The translations under genes were made by a program, and so were the position numbers. Positions 1 through 9,449 of a stretch of 49,448 nt of DNA are shown one piece after another. Below the pieces are notes generated by a model. The model ran no database searches, was not told where the DNA came from, and saw only the letters and a list, made by a program, of their open reading frames with translations. Position 1 is the stretch's first letter. Each line of letters begins with the position of its first letter. Origin of the DNA: Neelides folsomi (Eukaryota > Arthropoda > Collembola > Neelipleona > Neelidae); assembly GCA_034687125.1 (NCBI GenBank), contig JAQGBZ010000430.1:1-49448 (forward strand), in the 5' to 3' direction.

Positions 1-876
1 GTAATCAAAATATTTGCAAGTTCAAAACGAAGAAAATTATCAGCGGCCAAATTGTTATATGCCAACATTTCTATTTCCGATTTAATTTATTTAACTACAA
101 ACTTATTGTTAAATTTGGGGTTTTATTCGACCGAAGCAACTAGGAAAATTCTTTCAATTATTATTATTACAACATTATATGTTTCATGTTACACGATGAG
201 CATTATTGCCTTCAGACGTTACAAATCAATTGCATTTCCATTTAAAAGAGAATTTAACTTGAAAAGAGTTTTGTGTTTAATAATGTTCATTTGGATTTTA
301 TCTTTATCACTTCCGCTGTTAACTTTTAATTATTTCATTTGGTCGCCAAACCAAAGATTTGAACATTTAAAAATAAATAAGTCCTTTAATGTTGGATACA
401 ATTGCGATTCTGTTCAATTTAGCGTAGAAATGAGACCCAATGTTCCTTTTTTAGATTTGATTACAATGATTGTAATCCCTTCAATTATTGGAATATTTTT
501 CTCATTTAAGGCAGTTGTATTATTAAAGGATTTGAAACCCATTGGAGTCATGACTCCGGAAGATTTGGAAAAGAGGAAAAATATGAAAACGAAATCAATT
601 ATTATGATTATTGTTGTACAGCTTTCTTTTACAATTTTAATGTCGCCGCACATTATATTCTATGGAATAGAAAAATTTAATTACGATTGGAAAAAACAAT
701 GCGATTATAATCTAAATCTATTACTGTTTTACGCTTATTTGGTTTTGATTGAATGTACTGTAAATCCAATCTATTACTGGTACTTTAATGACAGTTTCAA
801 AAATGATCTTATCGACATCTGTCGTAATTTTAAATTTAAAATATCTAAAATAATGTGTTGTGTTAATCTTAATTAA
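1..876 (+). CDS. Rhodopsin-like GPCR, 5'-truncated (paralogue 1)
   Basis: C-terminal 291 residues of a seven-transmembrane receptor; the reading frame is open from base 1, so the start lies outside the window. Seen: end of TM1 and loop 1 (VIKIFASSKRRKLSAAK), TM2 with the conserved Asp (NISISDLIY), TM3 ending in AFRRY where most class A receptors have DRY, TM4 with Trp, TM5 with Pro, a loop 3 motif MTPEDLEKRK, TM6 ending LMSP and TM7 with NPIYY. It is strongly similar to the genes at 1826 and 9450. Receptors of this family couple extracellular ligands to G proteins at the plasma membrane; the ligand is unknown. The coding part is intronless. It could be an orphan of the Tre1/Moody-like or peptide-receptor groups; I cannot decide between them. 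Confidence 0.9.
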   Translation, partial: VIKIFASSKRRKLSAAKLLYANISISDLIYLTTNLLLNLGFYSTEATRKILSIIIITTLYVSCYTMSIIAFRRYKSIAFPFKREFNLKRVLCLIMFIWILSLSLPLLTFNYFIWSPNQRFEHLKINKSFNVGYNCDSVQFSVEMRPNVPFLDLITMIVIPSIIGIFFSFKAVVLLKDLKPIGVMTPEDLEKRKNMKTKSIIMIIVVQLSFTILMSPHIIFYGIEKFNYDWKKQCDYNLNLLLFYAYLVLIECTVNPIYYWYFNDSFKNDLIDICRNFKFKISKIMCCVNLN

Positions 877-889
877 ATATTATAGATTA

Positions 890-965
890 TACAGGGTGGG
901 CCATAAGTATTTTTCTTTTTTATACTATTAATTGTATATATTTTATTGTATATACCCACCCTGTA
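890..965. repeat. Short inverted-repeat element (TACAGGGTGGG ends)
   Basis: The sequence opens with TACAGGGTGGGCC and closes with its near reverse complement TACCCACCCTGTA (11 of 13 positions pair), enclosing about 50 bp of AT-rich DNA. ACAGGGTGGG ends flanked by TA look like a small Tc1/mariner-type MITE. It lies just after the stop codon of the first GPCR, so it may fall in its 3' UTR. Confidence 0.5.
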
Positions 966-1276
966 CTTCATTTCTATTTTAAAACCAAAATATATTAAAC
1001 TTCCATTTAAAATATCAATTGTTTTATTAATTTTAAAATATGGTAATTTTAAAATTTCGCAGGGTGAATTATTTTCCGATTTTCCATAATTGCACAGTAG
1101 CAAGTGTGTAAAAAACTTGAAATACGTCTTTATGTGTTGTTATATTAATTATTATAAAAAGGAATTGTTTTGTTGGATGAGATTAATTTGTTCGTTAATA
1201 TCAATGGATTTATTTTGTTACAGATGTATGTATAGAGTATATAGAGAAATTGAAACTTACAAATAGTAGTTAAAAT

Positions 1277-1290
1277 CAAAACCGGTTTTC
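1277..1290. promoter_or_regulatory. Grainyhead-type palindrome upstream of GPCR paralogue 2
   Basis: CAAAACCGGTTTTC contains AACCGGTT, the consensus of Grainyhead/CP2 factors. The identical 14-mer occurs at 9062, upstream of paralogue 3. It lies about 300 bp before the predicted transcription start. Function inferred from motif identity only. Confidence 0.35.
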
Positions 1291-1545
1291 GAACAATGGT
1301 TTTTTTCCTTTAAATTAGCATTTTATAAATATGTTCTCAAAATGTTAAAAGATCAATCTTACATATCAATTACCTGTTTACTTATTAGGTTTTGGTATTA
1401 TAGTTCTTTAACTCATTGTCATTTTACAAATGTATTATGTATTGGTAGATATAAATTAAAATATATAAAATGATCTAACATACCTTGCTAATATAACTCT
1501 AAACCTATCAATGATCGTCCAATAGATTGTATTTAATTTAATGTG

Positions 1546-1580
1546 TATATAATGGAATTATAAAATTGTCTGTTATCAGT
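1546..1580 (+). promoter_or_regulatory. Putative core promoter of GPCR paralogue 2
   Basis: A TATATAA box at 1546 is followed about 31 bp later by the arthropod initiator TCAGT (1576-1580), the textbook spacing. Transcription would start near 1578. A 5' UTR exon would then run to 1647, with donor GTAAGT at 1648 and acceptor TTTTAG at 1811, placing the first coding ATG at 1826. Inference from motif spacing only. Confidence 0.5.
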
Positions 1581-1825
1581 TAATATAAGCAGCTCAGGAA
1601 AACTTACATTATAATAATAATCTGGATTTCGATTAAAATAATTCAAAGTAAGTATTTACAACAATATACTTATTTGTGAAGATATTCAAAAAATATAAAT
1701 AATATTCAAAAATTAAAATTATTAACATTAAAAACGTGATTAAATTAAAAGAAATGTTGAAAAACATTTAAAATGTAAAAACCTTAAACTGTGGCATAAT
1801 GTTGATTTTAGATTATAAGGCTACA

Positions 1826-2845
1826 ATGGAAAATTTTGAAAATTTGACTTATTTGACCGAAAACAAATTCTTACAATCAAACAGTGCTCTTGCTAATAAG
1901 ATATTTATAGCTATAGCTCAAGTTATTTTGTCTTTTATTATATTATTCTCATTAGTGACCAACTTGACTGTAATCAAAATATTTGCAAGTTCAAAACGAA
2001 GAAAATTATCAGCGGCCAAATTGTTATATGCCAACATTTCTATTTCGGATTTAATATATTTGCTTGCAAATTTTTACGAACCGAGATATTTTGGGTATCA
2101 TTGGACCCAAACAAGCAGAAAAATAATCTCATTTTTAATTACAACAACATTTTGTGTTTCTTGCTACACAATGAGCATAATTGCCTTTAAACGTTACAAA
2201 TCGATTGCAGTTCCATTTAAAAGAGAATTCAGCTTCAAAAGAATTTTATATTTAATATTATCCATTTGGATTTTATCCTTTGCAATCCCCTTGTCAACTT
2301 TTAATTATTTCATTTGGTCACCAAAACAAAGTTTTGAAAATATTCATTTAAATCAATCCATTTCTTTAGACTTTTATTATTGCGGTGCAATTCAATTTCT
2401 TATAGAAATGTGTCCCAATGTTCCTTTTTTAGCTTTTATAACAACGATTGGCATCCCTTCACTTATTGGATCGTTTTTCTCATTTAAGGCAATTGTATTA
2501 TTGAGAAATTTGAAACCAGTTGGAGTCATGACTCCGGAAGATTTAGAAAAAAGGAAAATGATGAAAATGAAATCAATTATTATGATTATTGTTATTCAAC
2601 TTTCTTTTACAATTTTAATGTCACCGCACATTCTTTTCTTTGAAATAGAAAAACTTAATTACTATTTGAAAAAACCGTGTGACTATAATCGAAATCTATT
2701 ACTGTTTTTCGTTTATTTGGTTATGGTCGAGTGTACAGTTAATCCCATATATTACTGGCATTTTAATGATGATTTCAGAACCGATTTAATCGATATTTGG
2801 ACTCACATGAAAACCAGAATAAGAAAATTAATGTGTAAATCTTAA
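1826..2845 (+). CDS. Rhodopsin-like GPCR (paralogue 2)
   Basis: 339-residue seven-transmembrane receptor. I chose the ATG at 1826, not the in-frame ATG at 1799: 1799 lies inside a likely 5' UTR intron (1648-1811), and the 1826 start aligns with that of the paralogue at 9450 (MENFENLT versus MKDFENFT). Seen: N-glycosylation site NLT near the N-terminus; TM1 about 24-48; TM2 with NISISDLIY; TM3 ending in AFKRY instead of DRY; TM4 with Trp; a Cys in extracellular loop 2 (YYCG) but no Cys at the usual 3.25 position; loop 3 MTPEDLEKRK; TM6 with LMSP in place of CWxP; TM7 with NPIYY; short basic tail. It shares a first stretch of about 77 nt, identical base for base, with the gene at the window start. 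The coding region is intronless. Ligand unknown. Confidence 0.92.
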   Translation: MENFENLTYLTENKFLQSNSALANKIFIAIAQVILSFIILFSLVTNLTVIKIFASSKRRKLSAAKLLYANISISDLIYLLANFYEPRYFGYHWTQTSRKIISFLITTTFCVSCYTMSIIAFKRYKSIAVPFKREFSFKRILYLILSIWILSFAIPLSTFNYFIWSPKQSFENIHLNQSISLDFYYCGAIQFLIEMCPNVPFLAFITTIGIPSLIGSFFSFKAIVLLRNLKPVGVMTPEDLEKRKMMKMKSIIMIIVIQLSFTILMSPHILFFEIEKLNYYLKKPCDYNRNLLLFFVYLVMVECTVNPIYYWHFNDDFRTDLIDIWTHMKTRIRKLMCKS

Positions 2846-4080
2846 TAATTTTAGTATTATTCTTATTTCTAAGTACAAATTAAATTAAAATTCAACAAAA
2901 TTTTCAAACAATTATAGATTATTAATACTTTCTGTGAAAAATGCTTATTGTTCTCTGAAGCATTTATAATCGAAATTTGTATTACAATGTTTAAACTGTG
3001 TAAATATTAGAGATTCTGTATTGTATCAATTTTTAAAGGTAGATAGTAATTTAACATTTAATTATAAAACAAAAATATCTATTATTAAATTTTTTATAAT
3101 AGGTTTAAATGTTTATTTATTTTAATAAAATGTATCTTTTATAAACCTAAAATTTAGTTTCTCATACATAATTTATTTAAACTGCAGTTTTAAGTTAAAC
3201 TTATACATCATTGCATTTGTATTACCTACGTTATGAATTATTTCTTAGTGTAGTGTAGTTTCATAAGTAGCTTTAGCTTATAGCTAATGCGTAGAGAAAA
3301 ATGAAATTAGATATTCTTGAGCAATTATGTGTAAAACATTATCACTTTTATCACTATCGCATCCTAACATTATCTTTAAAGATGAATCGACGAAGAGAAT
3401 TCTGAGAATCATAAAGTATTTTTAAATTATTATAATTTGTTCCCATTAGCATTTGCTATTTAAAAGAATTTCTTCTGTGATCAATAGAGAAATCTTTTGC
3501 ATCCTTTCATTGCAAAGAATAATTTTTTTTATAATATCAAATATCGAACAAATATTTTATACAAGCATTTGATTTTCACATAATTATAAATTAAAAAACC
3601 ACTTAAAATAGTCATAATTTTTTATTTTACAATTAATAATTTTTCATCAAAAGTAAACCACATTGAAAGTTAATTGATTCTATCTGGTGTTATTTATATA
3701 AAAATTATTATTACCCTATTTATTGTGGCTAAAATTTCCTTATGAAGATAAAAAATTACTCTCAAAATAGGTACATTATTAATAATTTAAATAATAGTAA
3801 TTATTTATGCGATCTATAATCTATATCCAACAATTTCATTAATTTTATTATTTAGTTAGTATTCCTTATGGTATTTGGTTGTTCTATATAATATTATTTT
3901 TACCCAAAGCGAATTTCTTTATCATAATAAAATTTCATCAATCTCCAATTATTTGAAGAAACTTAAAGATTTTGATTCAATTCAATCTTTCCTAATACTT
4001 TATTCGTCCCACTTATCTGAATCTAATATATTACGTCATTAAATATTTGCTTATGCTAAATTAACTTTAAATTGTACACC
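2846..4080. other. Intergenic, AT-rich
   Basis: No convincing coding sequence, RNA gene or ordered repeat seen on either strand between the second GPCR and the lactone oxidase gene. It must hold the 3' UTR of the GPCR and the promoter of the oxidase, but I cannot place either. Confidence 0.5.
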
Positions 4081-6634
4081 ATGAAAATTATAATAAATCT
4101 ACTTTTTATTACAAGCGAAATCTTCTTGATGGGAAACGCGTATGTATTTTTTTAAATTAAATATTAATATTCTAATTAGCATTCTCCTAACCCTTTCGTA
4201 TGGTCAAATAAACTACGCTTATTACATGTAATATAAGTATTATAATATGTATATTAGCATAACTATACCTTTGAAAACAAGGAATTATTATTTTAATATG
4301 GAATCTTTACGCAAATTGTGAATTAATTCCTTTAAAAGTAATTATTTTTCACCATAATAAACCATTCGAAGGGGTTAACTAATAAATTTGGCTGAGTTAT
4401 CGTTTTCTGTCTGGGATTTCCGGCAAATTTAGGTAGTTTCCGTGAAGGTATCTGTCTTCAGTATTAAAGTTATTCAATTTTATTTGTTTATGATTAATTT
4501 ATGATAGGTTAGGTTAGTATTGATGGGAATTACGACTTTAGTTATTTTTACCTAACTTAATCTAATATAAATGAAATAAATCGAATCGAGGTAGTTGCCA
4601 TTAAGGTAACTACCTAGTGCCGTTGTGGCAGCTACCGTGGCGGCATTTGCCTAAATGTTTGACGGTAGTTACCGTGACGGCACCCGGCAATTTCCGTTAC
4701 GGCACCCGGTAACTACCGTAATTTATATCTTTCAAGTACATGAAATTTGCCGAAAATCCCAGCCAGAAAACGAGAACTCATAAATTTAACTATATGAATT
4801 AAATTTATTATACTTTTAACCATTTATGAGTCTATTAAAGTGTATAAAAATTTTAAACTTTTAAGGTGCGTTCCTAAATACACATCTTACCAAAAATCAA
4901 TGGAATGTTTCTCAGTCGAAGATGTCAAAACTCCATCTCAAATTGAAGAGATTCAAAATCTTATAAGAAGAGCCAAAAGGGAAAATTTGCGCGTAAAAGC
5001 TTTTGGGAATCTCCACAGTATGGTTGATTTAATTTGCACTGAGGGAATTCCCATCTCTATGAAAAACTTCAACAAAGTAACTGTGAATGCAAACGAGCAA
5101 ACTGTAACAGCCGAAGCTGGAGCCACTTTACACGACATGGCCATTGAATTAAATAAATATAATTTGGCCCTTGAGAATTTGCCCAATTTTAACGGAATTA
5201 CAATTGGTGGAGCTTTGGGCTGCGGATCACACGCTGGATCTTTAACTCGACCAAGCACAATGTCAGAGCAAGTTATAAGAATGACAATTATTGATGGACT
5301 TGGAGAAATAAAAGAAATTAAAGATGAAGAAACACTAAAAGCATTTAGAGTCCATTTGGGTCTTTTAGGTGTTGTTGTTGATGTGACACTAAAAGCTGTC
5401 CCCCAATTTAAAGTTCAAATGTCTTATTATACAGAATCAGAAGACACTCTTTTTCAAAACATAATAGAAAATGCTAAAACAAGCGACGTCAGTGAATTTT
5501 TCTGGTCACCAAATTTCAAACTTGGGGTGGTGTGGAAAGGAATGTTTGTTCCTTTAGATAAAGAAGGAAATGACAGAATGACTTTGTTAGGAGCGGCCCA
5601 AAATAATCTTAAATCAAGCATAAAAATTTCATTTGAAGATGCTCAAAAAAATAAAAAAGTTCAAACTTTGTTAAATATTGAGCAATTGAGTTTTAGTTCG
5701 TTGGTAAACAACACTGGGATTTTGCCTCCCCCGTTTATTAAAAACGAAGGGGATGGATTTTTAGCTGCGACGAATCCAGCAGTTGGATTGAGTTATGAAA
5801 TGCTTTCAAATAATTGCGGATTTCATAAATTGAGAAGTTTAGAAAATCCTGAGGGATTTTCCTGTGGATGGGAAGGAGGAAACGAATTTGGAATTTACAA
5901 TTTAAATCCTTCAGTTGCAATTACCATTGACAAATTAGGAGATTTTTACCAATTGACGAAACAAATACTAAATAAATATCCAGCGCCATTTCCAGTTGGA
6001 GGATTCGGTTTGAGATTTGCAAGAAAGACGGATTCATACATGGCAGTTGAAAACATTGGAGATTCTGTTCATATTGAGTTTAATTGTATAAGAAGAAATA
6101 ATTCTTATGTTGATGCCATTTATGGGCTTAATGCTTTTCAAGCTATTGTTCAACTAATTGTAAAAATATAATTAAATAAATTATCTATTTTACTAACCAC
6201 GAATCAATTAATTAAATTGGATTCTAATTTTCTAATGTATTCAGATAACAAAATTGAATGGTCGACCACATTGGGGGAAAACTGGTCCAATTCATCACAA
6301 TTATCATAATTTGAAAAATAATGGAATGGAGGAAAATTTAATATCATTTCAAAAAATTGTTGATAAATATGATCCTTATGGACTGTTTGGAAATGATTTT
6401 AAAGAACGGATAAATGGATATTCTGACAAAGTGACGATGAACAAAATGATAAAACGTTGCGCACTTGAAGATTTTTGCATTTGTAGAACAAATGGTGACT
6501 GTGCAGAAGGTCAAATATGCGAATCTTATGAATCGGCCTTTGTTTGTTCTCAGGGTGTTGATCATGTTTATAGAAAAAGAGAAACGAAATTGAAGAATTT
6601 GATTCAACTTTATAAACGTAAAAGATATTATTAA
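4081..6634 (+). CDS. Secreted L-gulono-1,4-lactone oxidase-like flavoprotein (plant type)
   Basis: Three exons: 4081-4139, 4866-6159 and 6245-6634 (junction phases fit; 580 residues). Exon 1 encodes a signal peptide (MKIIINLLFITSEIFLMGN). Exon 2 encodes an FAD-binding PCMH domain: GNLHS around His70, a candidate for covalent FAD attachment, then DLICTEG, and the ITIGGALGCGSHAGS pyrophosphate-binding loop. Exon 3 carries the family's catalytic C-terminal motif GRPHWGK (His460-Trp461-Lys463) and KYDPYGLFGNDF. Known members oxidise aldono-1,4-lactones to ascorbate or analogues, making H2O2. The extra Cys-rich tail (CALEDFCIC and later Cys) and the total length resemble plant GulLO proteins rather than animal GULO, which is microsomal and lacks it. 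Substrate is inferred only. The ATG at 4081 is preferred because splicing joins the signal peptide directly and in frame to the mature domain. Confidence 0.85.
4383..4788. mobile_element. MITE-like element in intron 1 of the lactone oxidase gene
   Basis: Imperfect terminal inverted repeats of about 45 bp: the left arm contains CGTTTTCTGTCTGGGATTTC, the right arm the reverse complement of a near match (GAAAATCCCAGCCAGAAAACG). The direct repeat TTAACTA just outside both ends may be a target-site duplication. The interior (about 4588-4725) is unusually GC-rich for this window and built of repeated modules such as GGTAGTTACCGT and GACGGCACCCGG. No transposase is encoded. The class is not resolved; a 7-8 bp duplication would suit hAT. 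Confidence 0.6.
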
Positions 6635-6985
6635 TTAAATTCATTTTACTGTTTTAATGTAATAATCTCATATGGTAATTGTTATAATTAACAATTTTAA
6701 TAACTAATTTAATAAGAATATATATATATATATATATAATTTGAATACTTGTAAGATATGAGAATTAGTACAGTAGGATAAATATTTCGAATAATAAATA
6801 GTATAATATAAATTATGTTTTGTATTCATGAATAATATTTTCCATATGAATTGTTGACATTGTTAATTTTGTTTACATCTTACACTTGAAAAAAATAAAT
6901 CGATTTATAAGAAACTGTTTGAAATAACAATTCAATCTTATCATATTTATTGTTTCATATTAATAATAACGAAGGTATAAGCATT

Positions 6986-7031
6986 GTTAAAGCTTATATG
7001 TATTATTACTATAATACATATAAGCTTTAAC
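6986..7031. repeat. Perfect 19-bp inverted repeat
   Basis: GTTAAAGCTTATATGTATT (6986-7004) is followed after an 8-bp loop by its exact reverse complement (7013-7031). Too short for an autonomous element; it may be a minimal MITE or a chance AT-rich cruciform. Confidence 0.75.
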
Positions 7032-7248
7032 TTCTTTTATGGGCTGTATATACTTGTATGCATATACAAGTATGTACATACCTAATGCATGTAAATATAC
7101 AAGAAATCAATCAATGTAATATTTAATTCGTCAGTAGAATTCAAAAGAAGAACTCATCAATAGACCCCGGATAAATATTTATTCCTAAAGCCCGAAATAT
7201 TTATGTAATATGTTAGCTAAAAATGCCAAAATATGTTTCAAATATGCA

Positions 7249-7410
7249 CCAAAATTTTTCATAATATCTAGTGTATATTCCCAAAATTTCGCATTATATC
7301 TAGTGCAAATTTTAAAAAATTTCCATTTTATCCAGTATATTTTTCCAAAATTTCTCGATATATCAGGAATATATTATAATTCCAAAAATATCTCATAATA
7401 TCTAGTGTAT
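7249..7410. repeat. Degenerate tandem repeat, unit about 31-37 bp
   Basis: About five diverged copies of a unit around CATAATATCTAGTGTATATT and CCAAAATTTC. The array is old and irregular. Confidence 0.55.
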
Positions 7411-7674
7411 CACCTCATAATCCCAATAATAGTAGTTTATTAATGGTTTTTGGACTTTCTAATGTCATTTCTAATATCAAATATTAGTAAACAATTAACA
7501 TTTTAAACTAAATCATATAATTTTAGACACTAAAAACACACAATTTTCAAATATGTAAAATAGAGTATGTTCAAAAGTGAAATTTATGTAAAATATGTAA
7601 AATATTTTTTAAATATGTAAAAACATAAGAATTCGGGGTTTAATTATTAGTATTAGCTACGAAAAACCTATCGT

Positions 7675-7971
7675 ATGTCGTTTTCTTATATTAAAAATCT
7701 AAAACGTCACAAATGTGTTCCAAGTGAGGATAAAGATTTCAAGTGTCTGCTATGCAATGAATCATACACACAGATTAAATCTTTAAACAAACATATACAA
7801 ATTCACATAAGAGAAAAATCAATGAGTTCAAATAGCAATGTAAAGTGTTCTAAATTAATTTCTTTGAGCGCGAATTTAAGAATTTCAATTCCACTTAAAA
7901 TTGCTCTCAAAGTTTGTAATATGCCTAAAGATATTGAAATTAAAATTTCACGAAAAAAGTGCCCGATCTGA
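7675..7971 (+). pseudogene. C2H2 zinc-finger gene fragment
   Basis: The frame encodes one intact C2H2 finger: FKCLLCNESY, then LNKHIQIH (C-x2-C-x12-H-x3-H). The stretch before it (SFSYIKNLKRHKC) keeps the Phe, Leu and first His of another finger but has lost its Cys pair. In-frame stops lie just upstream at about 7650, so no complete upstream protein is seen. The open frame after it has little structure and ends at TGATGA. It could be one exon of a multi-exon gene whose other parts I cannot join, or a decaying copy. The ORF at 8014 may belong to the same locus. Confidence 0.45.
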
Positions 7972-8013
7972 TGATCAATCAAGAATTTAATAATTTGAAA
8001 GAACCAAATAATA

Positions 8014-8232
8014 ATGTCATCAAGAAATCGAAAATCAAAATGTAAAACAAAAGTTAAATATGCAGACGCGTCCTCGCAAACTCAAACCGGAACATTTAAA
8101 TCACAAACAAATGCCAGTCCCAAAGACTTGACTGAAATCAACCAACAAATCAACAAGGGAATTTGTTTCGATTCAAGAAATACAATTGATACAAACAAAT
8201 GCAAAACTATACTCAATATCACTTCGCCATAA
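8014..8232 (+). pseudogene. Possible continuation of the zinc-finger locus (Ser/Thr/Gln-rich)
   Basis: A 72-codon frame from an ATG. It is basic at first (SSRNRKSKCKTKVK) and then rich in SQ/TQ motifs, including SSQTQTGTF, a TQT pattern of the kind dynein light chain LC8 binds. A zinc finger followed by SQ/TQ clusters is the arrangement of ATMIN/ASCIZ transcription factors. That link is speculative and would need a homology search. It is separated from the zinc-finger frame by stops, so the locus is fragmentary or its splicing is not visible to me. Confidence 0.25.
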
Positions 8233-9449
8233 TAAGTAAGTTCAAGAAATGTTAGTACAATAGTTCACAAAATCAAAATGTAAGTAAAATAATATTATTT
8301 TCATTATATGAGTCACTTTAAATGTTTTTGTTTGGGATTCTTTATTGTAAAAAGAGTGTTTTATTTATATATTATTTTTCGTTATTAATTATTCATTTAT
8401 ATTTAAATACTTAATATTATTATAATTATATTATTTAGGTGATATTTTCTTTTTCTTTTTATAATTATAAGAATTACATTGATCGCTGGATGTTTTTGAA
8501 ATTCAAAAATCCGAACTTGAACATTAATGATTAGACAATTTAAGTAAATAAAATTTTCATCAATGTGTTATTTTGTTGTATATCTAATATACATAAGTAT
8601 CCAAAATGTATTTATTTAAATATTTATATAACTAGCTAATTGGTAATTACAAATGATTTCGTTAATTTAAGATACGGTTTGATTACTTTACACTACTTAT
8701 TAAATATTAAAATAATTATTCGTAAATTAGTTAAATCGTATGATTAAATTATTTATTTTATTAGGTACCTAATATACATATAGGATAAGTATTATTAACA
8801 ATGAAAGGATTTTTGTTTAACAAACACACGTAACATTTATTATATTATTCTGATCTACATGATAATATTATCTGCCCCGTTTTGTGACAAATGAATTGAA
8901 AAATCGAATAAATATCTATAATTTGTATGTAAAAATATATTGATAAAAGCCATTAATTCCTTTTTAATAAACATATGATCTTTATGATTCTACTCATGTA
9001 TGCATATTTAATAAACTTAGGTAGGCGTGTAGGTAGGTGGTCATAAACATTGGCTAAAAACCAAAACCGGTTTTCTTTGAATTCCATATTTTTTCCCTTA
9101 GTTACGTTGATATATTCATAACAAAAAATTCTGGAATATAATTCAACAATACAATTCCGAAATTCTTTAGTAATCATCAAGTTAAGGGAATTGTTTTTAC
9201 AGTTTAATTCATACTTTGAGTCTGGATTTGAAGAAACTTTCGGGCTCCATCGGGCAGTAAGCAATATTGTAAAATGTAATATATATTTAATATTTATTAT
9301 TCTCTAATTATGTGCAGATATGAGTTTATTAAATAAATTATCTAAATCATAACGATTGCGGATTTGCGGATATTATTCATATATTAATATTTAAGGAAGT
9401 AATAATACAAACTACTTAAAATGTTGTTTTCAGAATATAACAATAAATT
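8233..9449. other. Intergenic region upstream of GPCR paralogue 3
   Basis: No gene seen. Holds the palindrome CAAAACCGGTTTTC at 9062-9075 (separate entry). A 3' splice site TTTTCAG at 9434 lies just before the GPCR start codon, so part of this region is probably a 5' UTR intron; the donor is not clear. Confidence 0.5.
9062..9075. promoter_or_regulatory. Grainyhead-type palindrome upstream of GPCR paralogue 3
   Basis: Same 14-mer as at 1277, about 375 bp before the start codon of paralogue 3. Confidence 0.35.

Larger units (their letters stand above)
6635..7674. other. Intergenic with simple repeats and palindromes
   Basis: Contains an AT dinucleotide run near 6718-6739, a perfect hairpin at 6986-7031, a second short palindrome around TATACTTGTATGCATATACAAG near 7048, and a degenerate tandem array at 7249-7410. 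No gene seen. Confidence 0.6.

Noticed and set aside
1799..1825. ATG at 1799 as the start of GPCR paralogue 2
   Set aside because: It lies inside a likely 5' UTR intron (1648-1811), and the paralogue at 9450 starts at the position matching 1826.
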